64,000 nt of DNA from contig CAYOPG010000003.1 of the NCBI GenBank assembly GCA_964405775.1, forward strand, positions 1 to 64,000, in the 5' to 3' direction. Below, piece by piece: positions 8,447 to 17,335 of the stretch. A program made the translations under genes and the position numbers. This DNA is from JAAZFF01 sp964405775. Its GTDB lineage: Bacteria > Verrucomicrobiota > Kiritimatiellia > RFP12 > UBA3636. The notes beneath the pieces were generated by a model. That model was not told the origin of the DNA. It saw nothing but the letters and a program-made list of their open reading frames with translations, and searched no databases. How positions within the stretch are numbered: the first letter of the stretch is position 1; every line of letters starts with the position of its first letter.

Positions 8447-9631
8447 ATGATAGCACGCGAAATTAAACCTGGAATACAACTTATAGCTTCAGTCCATTGG
8501 GAGAGACGGCTTTTTGATTCTCTCATCCCGCTTCCGGAAGGAACAAGCTACAACGCATACCTAGTTAAAGGGTCTGAAGCCATTGCGTTGATAGACGCGA
8601 CTGATCCAGAACTAAGAGGCGATTTGATCAGCCAGCTTGAAGGTGTCGAGAAAATCGACTTCATAGTTTCGAATCACACAGAGCAGGATCACTCCGGAGT
8701 CATTCCCGAGTTGCTCGCCAAATACCCTGCCGCGCAAATACTGTGCAGCTCGAAAGCTCAGGAATTGCTCTCAACACACCTCGGGTTGCCACAGGAGAGT
8801 TTCCGCGTGGTCAAAGACGGTGAAACAGTCTCGCTCGGAGATAAAACTCTCCAATTCGTTTACACTCCTTGGGTTCACTGGCCCGAAACGATGAGTACGT
8901 ATGTGCCAGAATCCAAAATCCTGTTCAGTTGCGACTTTTTCGGCTCGCATCTTGCCACATCAGATATATTCGTCACCAACAAAGCTGAGACTTTCAAGGC
9001 TGCCAAGCGCTATTTCGCCGAAATCATGATGCCTTTCCGGGCTGCAATCTCGAACAACCTCAAAAAGATTGAGCAGCTGGATTTCGACATGATCGGCCCC
9101 AGCCACGGCCCTGTCCACAACGACACCCGCTTTATCATAGACGCATACCGCAACTGGATATCTCCGAAGGTTGCGAACGAAGTATGCCTGCCCTACGTCA
9201 CAATGCACGGCAGCACAAAGCTTATGGTTGACCACCTTGTCGACGCTCTAGTGAAACGCGGTGTTAAGGTTCATGTGTTCGATCTGAACGAGACCGATAT
9301 CGGCGACCTCGCAATGTCGCTTGTAGACGCTGCCACGCTTATCGCCGCAGCACCTACAGTGCATGTGAACGCGCACCCCAAAATGGTCTACGCCGCATAC
9401 ATCGCCAACATGGTGCGCCCAAAAGTCAAATACGCAGCAATAATTGGCTCGTACGGGTGGGCGACAAAGCAAGTAGAGCAGATCGCCGGATTAATTCCCA
9501 ACATCAAGGCTCAGATACTGGGCACTGTCATGCAAAAAGGCCTTCCGACAGCCGAAACGCTTGCACAGCTCGATGCGCTTGCCGACTCGGTTGCGAAGGC
9601 GCATGCCGAAGACCCCGACGTAGTTGCCTGA
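8447..9631 (+). CDS. fprA: flavodiiron protein (A-type flavoprotein, O2/NO reductase)
   Basis: Flavodiiron proteins reduce O2 to water or NO to N2O in the cytoplasm of anaerobes. The 394-residue protein has an N-terminal metallo-beta-lactamase-like domain with the di-iron ligand motif HTEQDH, a further His in HWPETM, the Asp in SCDFFGSH and a His in GPSHGPVHN. A C-terminal flavodoxin domain (from about residue 250, PYVTMHGSTKLMV) binds FMN. There is no rubredoxin extension, so an external electron donor is needed. The frame is open from 8396, but that start lies upstream of the predicted transcription start; GAGGT at 8435-8439 lies 7 nt before the ATG at 8447. The stop abuts the convergent gene's stop in the palindrome TGATCA. 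Confidence 0.95.
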   Translation: MIAREIKPGIQLIASVHWERRLFDSLIPLPEGTSYNAYLVKGSEAIALIDATDPELRGDLISQLEGVEKIDFIVSNHTEQDHSGVIPELLAKYPAAQILCSSKAQELLSTHLGLPQESFRVVKDGETVSLGDKTLQFVYTPWVHWPETMSTYVPESKILFSCDFFGSHLATSDIFVTNKAETFKAAKRYFAEIMMPFRAAISNNLKKIEQLDFDMIGPSHGPVHNDTRFIIDAYRNWISPKVANEVCLPYVTMHGSTKLMVDHLVDALVKRGVKVHVFDLNETDIGDLAMSLVDAATLIAAAPTVHVNAHPKMVYAAYIANMVRPKVKYAAIIGSYGWATKQVEQIAGLIPNIKAQILGTVMQKGLPTAETLAQLDALADSVAKAHAEDPDVVA

Positions 9632-11707
9632 TCAGTGGTGATAGGTGCCATCGGTGTTGGGTGCCAACGGCCTCCAGAGGGGTCTGTAGCCTATTGTGAC
9701 GACTGAGTTGCCATTGGGTTCGATGGCGATAAAAACCGTTTGGTCGTCAACCTTGTACGGCTTTATTTCCGCACCTGCGGTGCGACAGATGAGGCCGTCC
9801 CTCCAATTGTAGCGGATTACCACTCGCTTGGTTGATGGATTTGAAGGGAATACATCGATACGGTTTTCCTTCGCCTCCACACGTCCATCGCCTTCGAAGA
9901 ATCGCCCGGGGTTTTCAACCGACACAACCTTGAAAACGTCTACTTCACTGCTTTGCATTCGCATGCTGTGGACTCGGGAGAATTCGTTCGTGTTGCGAGT
10001 AAACACGCCACGCCAGTACGGCTCGGCAGAGGCCCAATGCGTGATGCCGTATATGCGAGAAAATTCAACAACCCCCTCTACCGTACTGCGGTATGGCAAG
10101 GGCGGATATTTGTATGGGATCAACTTGCGGGGATATCCGTAATAGTCGTCGGCCATCATTTCACGATCAGCCAGAATGGGGAAAAAAGCCGGTTTTCCCC
10201 ACTCATAACGGCAATCCGTATCACCCGCGAAGGCAAGCCGCGCGTCGTGCGGGACTTCTCTGCGGACAACCTCGATGAATTCGTCAACGCTGGGCTGCGA
10301 GGGCCACATTTTGAACCCGGCGGAGTTTCCGCAGTGCGCGACCGCTATACGAAGCCCCATGAACAGAGCTGCGATGACGATGCCCTGCGCCAAGACAGCA
10401 AAGTGCCCTCGCCCACGGCAACGACGTGAAGAGAACAGCCGCTCCACCTCAATCGCAGCCGGCATTATACACATCGTCGCAAGAGACAACGAAATTCGGT
10501 CAAGCTGCGAGTCGCGCTTCCATCCTATACTCAGTGTTACTAGCACAGCAGGAGCGAAAAGCCCCATAAGATAGCGTCGCGATACCCCGCGAAAACGGAA
10601 GAAACCCGTATAGAGTCCAAAGAAAATTATCAGGGGATGCCATTCCTGCACCCGTCGGGAAAGCTGACTGAAAGCCGTGCGAATCATCTGGAGTTGCGTC
10701 TCCGCAACCGCTCCGCTTCCGCCGACATGTTCAACTATGCCACGGCATGGGAACAGAACCACCCAGAGCCACGGGGAATATAGGAGCAAAGCAAGCGCTC
10801 CGCCGGAAAACAGCACCACTATCTGGCGGCGCGTCCAGTGACGATGGTTTAACAGCCACCCCAGAGCGACTCCGACACAAACGAATATCCCCGGAGACCA
10901 GATACACACTAGCCAAGCAAGAATTCCCAGCGATAGCGCAGTCAGCATTCCCCCTCTACGAAGCACCACGACGCGCCATCCGAGCGCCGCAACAGGCAAG
11001 GAAAGCATTGTGGAAACCATCCCCCCGATGTTGCCCGACTGCCAGAAGAAGAGATACATAGAGCGCGTCGCCGCGCACAACATCATGCCGCCTGCAACAG
11101 CACCTATATGGCGGGCGCCTGACGCATGGAGTGATAATACCCCTATCCATGGAAAACCGATAATCATCCAGAAGAAAACAGCCCCTCCGTAGAACGATTC
11201 GATTTCGAATAGTTTAAGCAAGGGCAGATTAATTATGCCAAAATTCTGAGCTCCGCTCGTGACTCCGATAAAATGCTCAATGCCCGCATTCCACCACGGG
11301 TTATAGCTTCCTAACGCAAAAGGGAAAATTTCGGCGAATTCGCGGACGCGGAACATGAAAGCAGGGTGGTCTATGCCTTGAGGGAATGTGCCGGATATTA
11401 TATTTCCAGCGGCAATCAAAGCGGCGAACTGGCCGGCCAACATCATTAGTATAAGCAATGCTGTTCGGCGCTTGTCCGATATGTTCTTTAGAAATGCCAT
11501 CAGAATTGATGCCACCACAGCTACTATAACGAAATCCAACGCCACGCTGCCTGTCCACGGAGCAAGCCCCGCGGGCCACTGCCCCATTTGGTTGTTCCAC
11601 GTTTTGCCGCCACCCATCCGAAGCATCCAAACAGCACAAAGAACCGGAGGGATCGCGGGATGTGACAATGTTGCGTATATACCCGATGGAATTCTCACAA
11701 ATTTCAC
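9632..11707 (-). CDS. large polytopic membrane protein, possible GT-C type or YfhO-like
   Basis: I do not recognise this 691-residue protein with certainty. The first 450 residues hold about ten hydrophobic segments, followed by a soluble, probably periplasmic C-terminal domain of about 230 residues rich in beta-strand. An early extracytoplasmic loop reads GIDHPAFMFRVREF and then YNPWWNAG, an arrangement like the acidic first loop and W-x-W-x-x-G pattern of YfhO/PTPS-related and other GT-C-like membrane proteins, which transfer sugars from polyprenyl carriers. Its start overlaps the stop of the upstream membrane protein by four bases, so the pair is translationally coupled and likely works together on a surface glycan. 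A specific substrate cannot be read from the sequence. Confidence 0.7.
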   Translation of the reverse strand: MKFVRIPSGIYATLSHPAIPPVLCAVWMLRMGGGKTWNNQMGQWPAGLAPWTGSVALDFVIVAVVASILMAFLKNISDKRRTALLILMMLAGQFAALIAAGNIISGTFPQGIDHPAFMFRVREFAEIFPFALGSYNPWWNAGIEHFIGVTSGAQNFGIINLPLLKLFEIESFYGGAVFFWMIIGFPWIGVLSLHASGARHIGAVAGGMMLCAATRSMYLFFWQSGNIGGMVSTMLSLPVAALGWRVVVLRRGGMLTALSLGILAWLVCIWSPGIFVCVGVALGWLLNHRHWTRRQIVVLFSGGALALLLYSPWLWVVLFPCRGIVEHVGGSGAVAETQLQMIRTAFSQLSRRVQEWHPLIIFFGLYTGFFRFRGVSRRYLMGLFAPAVLVTLSIGWKRDSQLDRISLSLATMCIMPAAIEVERLFSSRRCRGRGHFAVLAQGIVIAALFMGLRIAVAHCGNSAGFKMWPSQPSVDEFIEVVRREVPHDARLAFAGDTDCRYEWGKPAFFPILADREMMADDYYGYPRKLIPYKYPPLPYRSTVEGVVEFSRIYGITHWASAEPYWRGVFTRNTNEFSRVHSMRMQSSEVDVFKVVSVENPGRFFEGDGRVEAKENRIDVFPSNPSTKRVVIRYNWRDGLICRTAGAEIKPYKVDDQTVFIAIEPNGNSVVTIGYRPLWRPLAPNTDGTYHH

Positions 11708-13989
11708 TCCGCCTCCCCCATTGCTGACTTAGAAGCCTGAAGAACAAAAACGTTTGCGCTCTTTACGGTCGCTGGCGCGTTGCCAGATTTCACGAGCGCG
11801 ACCGGTGGAAGTTTATCAACGAAAGTTCCCGGAGGTACGCGATCAAGCCAAAGCATGACACGGAAAGAGGGCCCCTTTTGTATGAAATCGCATATATTGC
11901 GATATGAAGTTACGTCATTCCAATCTCGCCCTACGACCATCCGCACTAATGAGTAATCGCTGACATCAACCTCAAAATCGTATAACACCACGTCACCAGC
12001 GCCGGCTTTGATCTCTGAGTGAATCCAATAAGTTCCTGGTTCAGAAATCTCGGCAGGCAGAGGTTGCGAAGGAACTTCCAAATCTTCAGCTTGTAAAATG
12101 GCCGCAACAGGATCATAGCTCGGTTGCACCATACCTAGAACTTGTGACTGAAAACCCGATACAAGCTCGAAGGATTCCAAAACCCCGCGATCAAGACCTT
12201 CAAGCTGGTCTCGGAAAACTGCGGCAACATCAGATGGCTGCGGAGACACCATGTTTGCAAAAGGATGCCATAGGTATACCGCGTTGTGTCCTAATAACCA
12301 GACATCCGTATTCTGGGTAAAAACGCGGCTTGCGTTGTTTGTCAGGGGTGAGTGCGACAGCAGATCATATCGTGGTCCACACAGAGCAGACGGACGCTGG
12401 TCGGGTGCAAGTCGCCAAAGCGATGGAGTTAACTGAACCGGTTTTACGGACATGAATGCAAGCGCGTTTCCGGACAGTGCCAGAGCAACTAAACACTCGA
12501 ATGCCGACGACGCCTTGATCAGACCTGACCTGGCGAATTTGAAGCGCAACCCGGCAGCCGCGCACAACACCGTAAGCGACGCTATCTGAGAGGCGTTGCG
12601 CCAGTCGTAGGCGGCAAACCGGAACCATATTGCCCACCCTATGGCCGCCGCTATAGCAATAGGCAACATCTGACGTTTGCGAAGTGACAGGGCAAGCCCC
12701 AGCGCAATAACAATTGCCACGAAAACAGTATATGCGGGAGTGGCTTCAGCAAACGGTGGAACATAGGACCTCACAAATTCATTCGCATATTTTTTGGCGA
12801 GGGGAAATGACGGAGCCACCGCCGCCGGATTTTCAACACGGACTGGCATCGTATGGAGGCGAACATCTGTCTCTGCACGGCCTGAATTCCATACCAACCG
12901 CTGATGGATCGGGTACGGCAGAACGAGCACTGCGCCCGCGGCTAGAGCGGCAACGGCAACTGCGGCCTTGCGATAATTGCCGGCAATCGGACGGCAAAAG
13001 ATGAAGAGCGTCGCAAACAGCGTCAGCAACATGCCCTGCCCTTTCACGAAACAAAGTGTGGCAGCAGAGGGAATGAAACAAAGGACTGCGGAAGCCAGGC
13101 GTCGTGAAGTCGGATCGCACATCCAATCAACAACAAGCGCCGAAGTGAAGAGGAATACGGCGGTCGTGGCAGTGTCGACATAACCGGAGGCAAACCATTC
13201 GATCAAAACTCCGCTTCCAAAGAAGAACGCAGAGAAAAGCAATAGCGAAGCTCCAAGCCTCTTGCATAGCACAAGCCCCGCAGGCACTATGAGCCAGTCA
13301 AACAACCCATTCGCGGCATGTGCAAAATATGTAGCGTCGGGGATTATGGTAGTGTCAACCGGCGCAAAGTTTTTGTAGAATAGAGAATAGATTGTGGGGA
13401 TAAGCTGCGGATATGCCCCCATAACATATCCGCCAAGACCATTGCGTGTGGCCATGTCACGCCCCCATTTGTCCCAAGAAACAAGAGCGTCCCATGTTGA
13501 AAACGGTTCGAACGAACGAAGAGTGGAAAAAGTTAAAAACCAAACGCAGAGCGCGAGGCCGAGTTTGTCAATCCAGGACAGGGTTGCGAACCCTTCAAAA
13601 ACAGAACTTGCCGCAACTCTCCAGGGGAATCTCGCAATGCCGAACAGAAGAAATCCAATAATGATGGCTGAGAACACCAAAGCCGCAGTCCTTGTGTAGA
13701 GACCAAGATAATACATAGTCCAAGACACGAATGAACAGGCGAAAATGCTTGTCAATACAATGCATCCGAATCGTAGAGGCGGGGTTCGTGGAAGCCACCT
13801 GCGCATAAATGGGAGGAGTGCCATGCCGGGTCCGAAGAACACAGCCGCCAGCAATAGGCATTGCGCAGCAAATGCAATCTTATTTCCGGAAGTCAAGAAC
13901 ATCGCACCGACCTTTGCGACTACAAGCGGCAATGGCAAGAAAACCAGCAATAGAGCAATTTTTTGACCGGGGAAAGTCTTTAGGTTCAT
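11704..13989 (-). CDS. large polytopic membrane protein, possible GT-C glycosyltransferase
   Basis: This 761-residue protein has roughly a dozen hydrophobic helices through residue 500 and then a soluble C-terminal part of about 240 residues (PQPSDVAAVF onward). The loop FEPFSTWDALVSWDKWGRDM after the fifth helix has the acidic-plus-aromatic look of a GT-C catalytic loop, but the classical DxD is absent (WDAL...WDKW). The gene is coupled by a four-base overlap to the membrane protein at 9632. Glycan assembly at the inner membrane is an inference from fold style; a ligase or flippase role is possible. The 138 bp upstream (14016-14153) contains no gene I can support. Confidence 0.7.
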   Translation of the reverse strand: MNLKTFPGQKIALLLVFLPLPLVVAKVGAMFLTSGNKIAFAAQCLLLAAVFFGPGMALLPFMRRWLPRTPPLRFGCIVLTSIFACSFVSWTMYYLGLYTRTAALVFSAIIIGFLLFGIARFPWRVAASSVFEGFATLSWIDKLGLALCVWFLTFSTLRSFEPFSTWDALVSWDKWGRDMATRNGLGGYVMGAYPQLIPTIYSLFYKNFAPVDTTIIPDATYFAHAANGLFDWLIVPAGLVLCKRLGASLLLFSAFFFGSGVLIEWFASGYVDTATTAVFLFTSALVVDWMCDPTSRRLASAVLCFIPSAATLCFVKGQGMLLTLFATLFIFCRPIAGNYRKAAVAVAALAAGAVLVLPYPIHQRLVWNSGRAETDVRLHTMPVRVENPAAVAPSFPLAKKYANEFVRSYVPPFAEATPAYTVFVAIVIALGLALSLRKRQMLPIAIAAAIGWAIWFRFAAYDWRNASQIASLTVLCAAAGLRFKFARSGLIKASSAFECLVALALSGNALAFMSVKPVQLTPSLWRLAPDQRPSALCGPRYDLLSHSPLTNNASRVFTQNTDVWLLGHNAVYLWHPFANMVSPQPSDVAAVFRDQLEGLDRGVLESFELVSGFQSQVLGMVQPSYDPVAAILQAEDLEVPSQPLPAEISEPGTYWIHSEIKAGAGDVVLYDFEVDVSDYSLVRMVVGRDWNDVTSYRNICDFIQKGPSFRVMLWLDRVPPGTFVDKLPPVALVKSGNAPATVKSANVFVLQASKSAMGEAE

Positions 13990-14153
13990 TTAGTAGTTTC
14001 AGGCAGGCAAAGCAATAGGAGAACTGCCAAGGACCGGATCGAAACCGTAACCGAAACAAATCCCCGTTTTGCTGATTAGTATGCAATCTACTATAAGCGG
14101 GTGTTTATTGCAAGAACAGCAAAACAACTCCCCCTGCTTTTCTGCTTCTAAAC

Positions 14154-15080
14154 TCAGCGGAAACTGGCCGCAAGGATGGTGCCGCCTGCAGGCGAATTGC
14201 TTAAGTTTTCTAGCATTTTGGAACAGAGACTGTTTAACACCTCTTTCTTGCCTTCTAGCGTATCAGCAGCGGCAAGAGCTTTCGCATCATCGCCCTTGTT
14301 ACGCTCAAGCGACATGATGCCGCGGCGCAACTCTCCGTTTTTGTCTTGCCACCCCATATCGGAAGCCAGTGAAAGAGCCTGCGTCAGCCAAAGCGGTGCC
14401 ATACCGCCCCCGCCCCAGCCTCCCGATGCGTTTTGTTCATCTCGGATATGATTTACAGCACCGTCGATTACACTGAACAGTTCAGGGAAACGTCCTGAAG
14501 AATAAAGATGTAGCAACGCCACCGTGGCAATGGAGTGGTTGATCATCAAACTGTCTTTGTCACCCTCTGCTAATCTTCCGTCCGCCCCCTGCATGGCCCG
14601 CAAGGCGCTGGCGGCGCGCGCCGCGCTTTCGTCGAATACCGCATCGTTTCGATCAGCCAGTGCCATCATGGCAAAACCCGTCACCGCGGTCGCGTACTGC
14701 GCACTTCCACCCCAGCGGGCAGGGTTCCACATGCCATCGTTCTCCTGCGCAGCAAGCAGAAAGTCCGCAGAAGGCTGTTGCGCACACGTACTTCCCGACG
14801 ACGTTGACGCGACTGTCCCTGCATCCAAGGGGCTGCCATCCAGATATGCAACTTGCGTTGCCAACTGCAAGCCAACTACGACAGCGATTGCCGCAGCAGC
14901 GGCGGCGGAAAAGGCAATGCGGCGGCGCAACGCACGCCTCCTGGACAATTCGGACATCACATCGCCCGAAATATCGCGCCTTTCTTTTTCGGGCATAGAG
15001 CGAAGGAGCTCCACAACGTCCTCATAGCCGACCAGTTCTGGATTCTTGCCAAAACTCTCTTGTTCGTTGTCATTTTTCAT
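14154..15080 (-). CDS. membrane-anchored terpene-cyclase-fold protein, probable anti-sigma partner
   Basis: The 308-residue protein has a cytoplasmic N-terminal segment of about 50 residues with the length and charge of an anti-sigma region (EDVVELLRSMPEKERRD), one transmembrane helix near residues 55-77, and an extracytoplasmic alpha-alpha barrel of squalene-cyclase/prenyltransferase type: ENDGMWNP, GADGRLAEG and NASGGWGGGG are the repeat turns. No DxDD-type catalytic motif is visible, so it is more likely a sensor or binding domain than a cyclase. AAGGGG precedes the ATG at 15080, and the first 11 bases overlap the ECF sigma gene. That coupling suggests it controls the sigma factor; direct evidence is lacking. 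Confidence 0.75.
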   Translation of the reverse strand: MKNDNEQESFGKNPELVGYEDVVELLRSMPEKERRDISGDVMSELSRRRALRRRIAFSAAAAAAIAVVVGLQLATQVAYLDGSPLDAGTVASTSSGSTCAQQPSADFLLAAQENDGMWNPARWGGSAQYATAVTGFAMMALADRNDAVFDESAARAASALRAMQGADGRLAEGDKDSLMINHSIATVALLHLYSSGRFPELFSVIDGAVNHIRDEQNASGGWGGGGMAPLWLTQALSLASDMGWQDKNGELRRGIMSLERNKGDDAKALAAADTLEGKKEVLNSLCSKMLENLSNSPAGGTILAASFR

Positions 15081-15681
15081 CAGCACACCCCTTTGTCAAT
15101 TCCTCTCTCATCTTTGCCATTGCGGATGAAATGCGCGACTTTACTGTTCCGAGTGGTATTTCCAATATCTCCGATGCCTCGGCGTAAGACATGCCCTGCA
15201 TAACTACGAGAACCACTGTTTCACGAAGTTGCTGCGACAAGCAGTTCAACGCTGCTTCTGCGTCGCTTGTCTCCCCGCGCTTCGGAGGCGGATTAACTTC
15301 CTGCGGTGCTTCCTTCGCGAAGTTTTCCAGAAGGCCGCTCTTGCGGGCGGTGCTTCTGTACCAGTCGATCATAACGCGTCTTGCAACAGTGTATAGGAAC
15401 GTGGTGAACTTCGCGGAGGTAACGTATCGCCCCCTTGCGCGGTGGATTTTAAGGAATGTCTCCTGCGCTAAATCTTCCACGTCCCTATAAACGCCGTTGC
15501 GCTCAAAAAAGTTCATTACAGGTTTTTGATGACGCCTAACGAGCTCACAGAACGCCTGATCGTCGCCGTCACGAACCCGCATCATGAGAGATTCGTCTTC
15601 AATTGGAGGCAACGGCTCGCGTTCTGGTGTGGAACTCTGTTTCATGCTACCGATATTAGCAAACACTGGACTTTTAATCAC
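15070..15681 (-). CDS. ECF-family RNA polymerase sigma factor
   Basis: Extracytoplasmic-function sigma factors direct RNA polymerase to stress or envelope promoters. The 203-residue protein has region 2 (ELVRRHQKPVMNFF, then DVEDLAQETFLKIHRA, the core-binding and -10 recognition helices) and region 4 (LRETVVLVVMQGMSYAEASE, then EIPLGTVKSRISSAM, the helix-turn-helix for the -35). Region 3 is absent, as expected for ECF type. Translation may start at GTG 15681, overlapping the upstream stop (GTGA), or at ATG 15645; region 2 is complete with either. The overlap with the downstream membrane protein gene marks that product as its likely regulator. Confidence 0.93.
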   Translation of the reverse strand: MIKSPVFANIGSMKQSSTPEREPLPPIEDESLMMRVRDGDDQAFCELVRRHQKPVMNFFERNGVYRDVEDLAQETFLKIHRARGRYVTSAKFTTFLYTVARRVMIDWYRSTARKSGLLENFAKEAPQEVNPPPKRGETSDAEAALNCLSQQLRETVVLVVMQGMSYAEASEILEIPLGTVKSRISSAMAKMREELTKGCADEK

Positions 15682-17249
15682 GCGATACGAATGCGGAACA
15701 CCCCATCGTCAGGAACCATCAAGATTTTATTTTTATCGTCTGAACTCTCGAAGCGTCCTGCAACGCAGGAGACAGTGTATGAGAAATTCTTGTGAATGCA
15801 CTTCAGCGATTGTCGTCCGATCTCTCTGAAAGGCACAGGCGCGCCATCATCCCACGTAAGGGCAAGAGCCGGGCGCATAAGGTCGGGAATATCAACAAAG
15901 CGGAATGAGATATCGCGTTCCGTGCAGCGGATTTCAAACCTTCCGCCCAGTGTTAAGTCGCATGAAACCACAAGCTCCGACGGGTTGCCTTCATACACCT
16001 CCGGATAACCGACGCCGATAGCTCTGTTGTTTGAGGCAAGATCTACTGCTCGGATGCCGGCAATGCACAGGGAACCGCTCCAGTTGAAACCATCCACAAG
16101 CGGCGGCGCATCGTATTCGCATGCTGAAGAGCGAAGTGCTTCAACTAGATATGGATCGGCATAATCCTGATCGAACAGGTGGATGTCGCGGATCCGGAAA
16201 TCGTCATGCTCCCACAGCAAGTTGATCCTGTAGAAACGGCTGTTATACCATACGGTCTTCCTTCCCTCACCCTTCCAGTCATCTGTGGCGGTCACCGCCG
16301 TCGCAGGCGTCACCTCAAACCGATTGCGGAACCAGTTTCCCGTCTGCTCCATGGTTTCCACAGTGATTTTACCCTCCTGCGCCAATCTGGATATCCGCTC
16401 GACCTGCATTGTCAGAGATTTCCCGAACCGCTTCCATGTGAAGGAATTCTCCTGCCCCGCCTGAGCGTATGCAAAAGCAAGACACGGCTCTTCTGCGACC
16501 AGTCCCAGAAACCAGTCAACCCATGCCGGATCGCCACCGCCCACGCTGTAAGTTGGTTCAAGTGTTATAACGCCCTGGACTCTGCTTTCGAGCCCGCTGT
16601 CATACTGGTATATGGGGTCGCTGCCGAGCATGCGAAAAATTGGAATGGGGATCTGCGCCGAAACCTCCTGTGCAGGGAGATACGCATTCCGTCTGCTTGG
16701 GTAATACCCTTGGTTCCAATAACCACCCCAAAGCGTATAACCATCGGTGCCTATCTGGTCCTTGCAGTTGCAAGAAGCTGTGATCGCATAGCGGTCTGCC
16801 ATGTATGCAAGCGAATGGGTGTCGATGAACCAGGAGCCGACCGTGCGCGGGTAACATCCGAATATTTCCTTAAAATCCGCCATATAAACGTCCACAAGAC
16901 GTTCGCGTTCGTCTGGAGTGTATCCCGTCGAAAAACCCACATCCGCATGCCAGTCCCAAGGGAACCTGCCCCTCCACTCGATCCCGGATTTCTCGGCAAG
17001 TGGCTGCACAATCTCCCACCATGCGGCGATTTCACATCGGGGGGCGAGGTTGCCGCGCAGCAGTTCCTGATACCTCTGGTCTACAAGCGCGTCGTACTGC
17101 AACGCGAACGTCGCGGGCAGATTGTGTCGGTTGACCAAATCAATCTGACGACTGGTTGTATCCAGCAGGACTTCCGTGGTAATTGAGGGTATACGGGGCT
17201 CGATTGCGCGGATAAAATTGAAGATATTTACTACGCGTTTTACTTGCAT
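15678..17249 (-). CDS. polysaccharide deacetylase-like / glycosidase-like protein
   Basis: The 523-residue protein has no signal peptide. The first 270 residues look like a (beta/alpha)7 barrel of the deacetylase/GH57-38 type: it opens with a beta strand VVNIFNFIRAIEPR, then LVNRHNLPATFALQYDAL as in NodB-like enzymes, DWHADVGFSTGYTP and GSWFIDTHSLAYMADRY. The remaining 250 residues are beta-rich (WNGFNW..., LGGRFEIRCTERDISF) and may be a sugar-binding module. The usual NodB DD and HxxxH motifs are not clear, so catalytic type is uncertain. The frame is open from 17285 but ATG 17249, which begins the first strand, is the more natural start. The stop overlaps the sigma gene by four bases, tying this enzyme to that regulatory pair. 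Confidence 0.6.
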   Translation of the reverse strand: MQVKRVVNIFNFIRAIEPRIPSITTEVLLDTTSRQIDLVNRHNLPATFALQYDALVDQRYQELLRGNLAPRCEIAAWWEIVQPLAEKSGIEWRGRFPWDWHADVGFSTGYTPDERERLVDVYMADFKEIFGCYPRTVGSWFIDTHSLAYMADRYAITASCNCKDQIGTDGYTLWGGYWNQGYYPSRRNAYLPAQEVSAQIPIPIFRMLGSDPIYQYDSGLESRVQGVITLEPTYSVGGGDPAWVDWFLGLVAEEPCLAFAYAQAGQENSFTWKRFGKSLTMQVERISRLAQEGKITVETMEQTGNWFRNRFEVTPATAVTATDDWKGEGRKTVWYNSRFYRINLLWEHDDFRIRDIHLFDQDYADPYLVEALRSSACEYDAPPLVDGFNWSGSLCIAGIRAVDLASNNRAIGVGYPEVYEGNPSELVVSCDLTLGGRFEIRCTERDISFRFVDIPDLMRPALALTWDDGAPVPFREIGRQSLKCIHKNFSYTVSCVAGRFESSDDKNKILMVPDDGVFRIRIA

Positions 17250-17278
17250 GAACCTATTGTACATAAAAAAATGCGCTG

Positions 17279-17302
17279 GTGGCAAGGTCTATACCCTGCC
17301 AC
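17279..17302. repeat. 24-bp palindrome copy, intergenic
   Basis: Left arm GTGGCAAGGT (9 of 10), centre CTAT, right arm ACCCTGCCAC (10 of 10). It lies between two leftward genes just after the stop of the gene at 17336, where a folded transcript could act as a weak terminator or 3' stabiliser. It is the only copy outside a coding region. Confidence 0.7.
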
Positions 17303-17335
17303 GAGCGCATGTGGTAATCTTCGCCTTGTCTGGTG

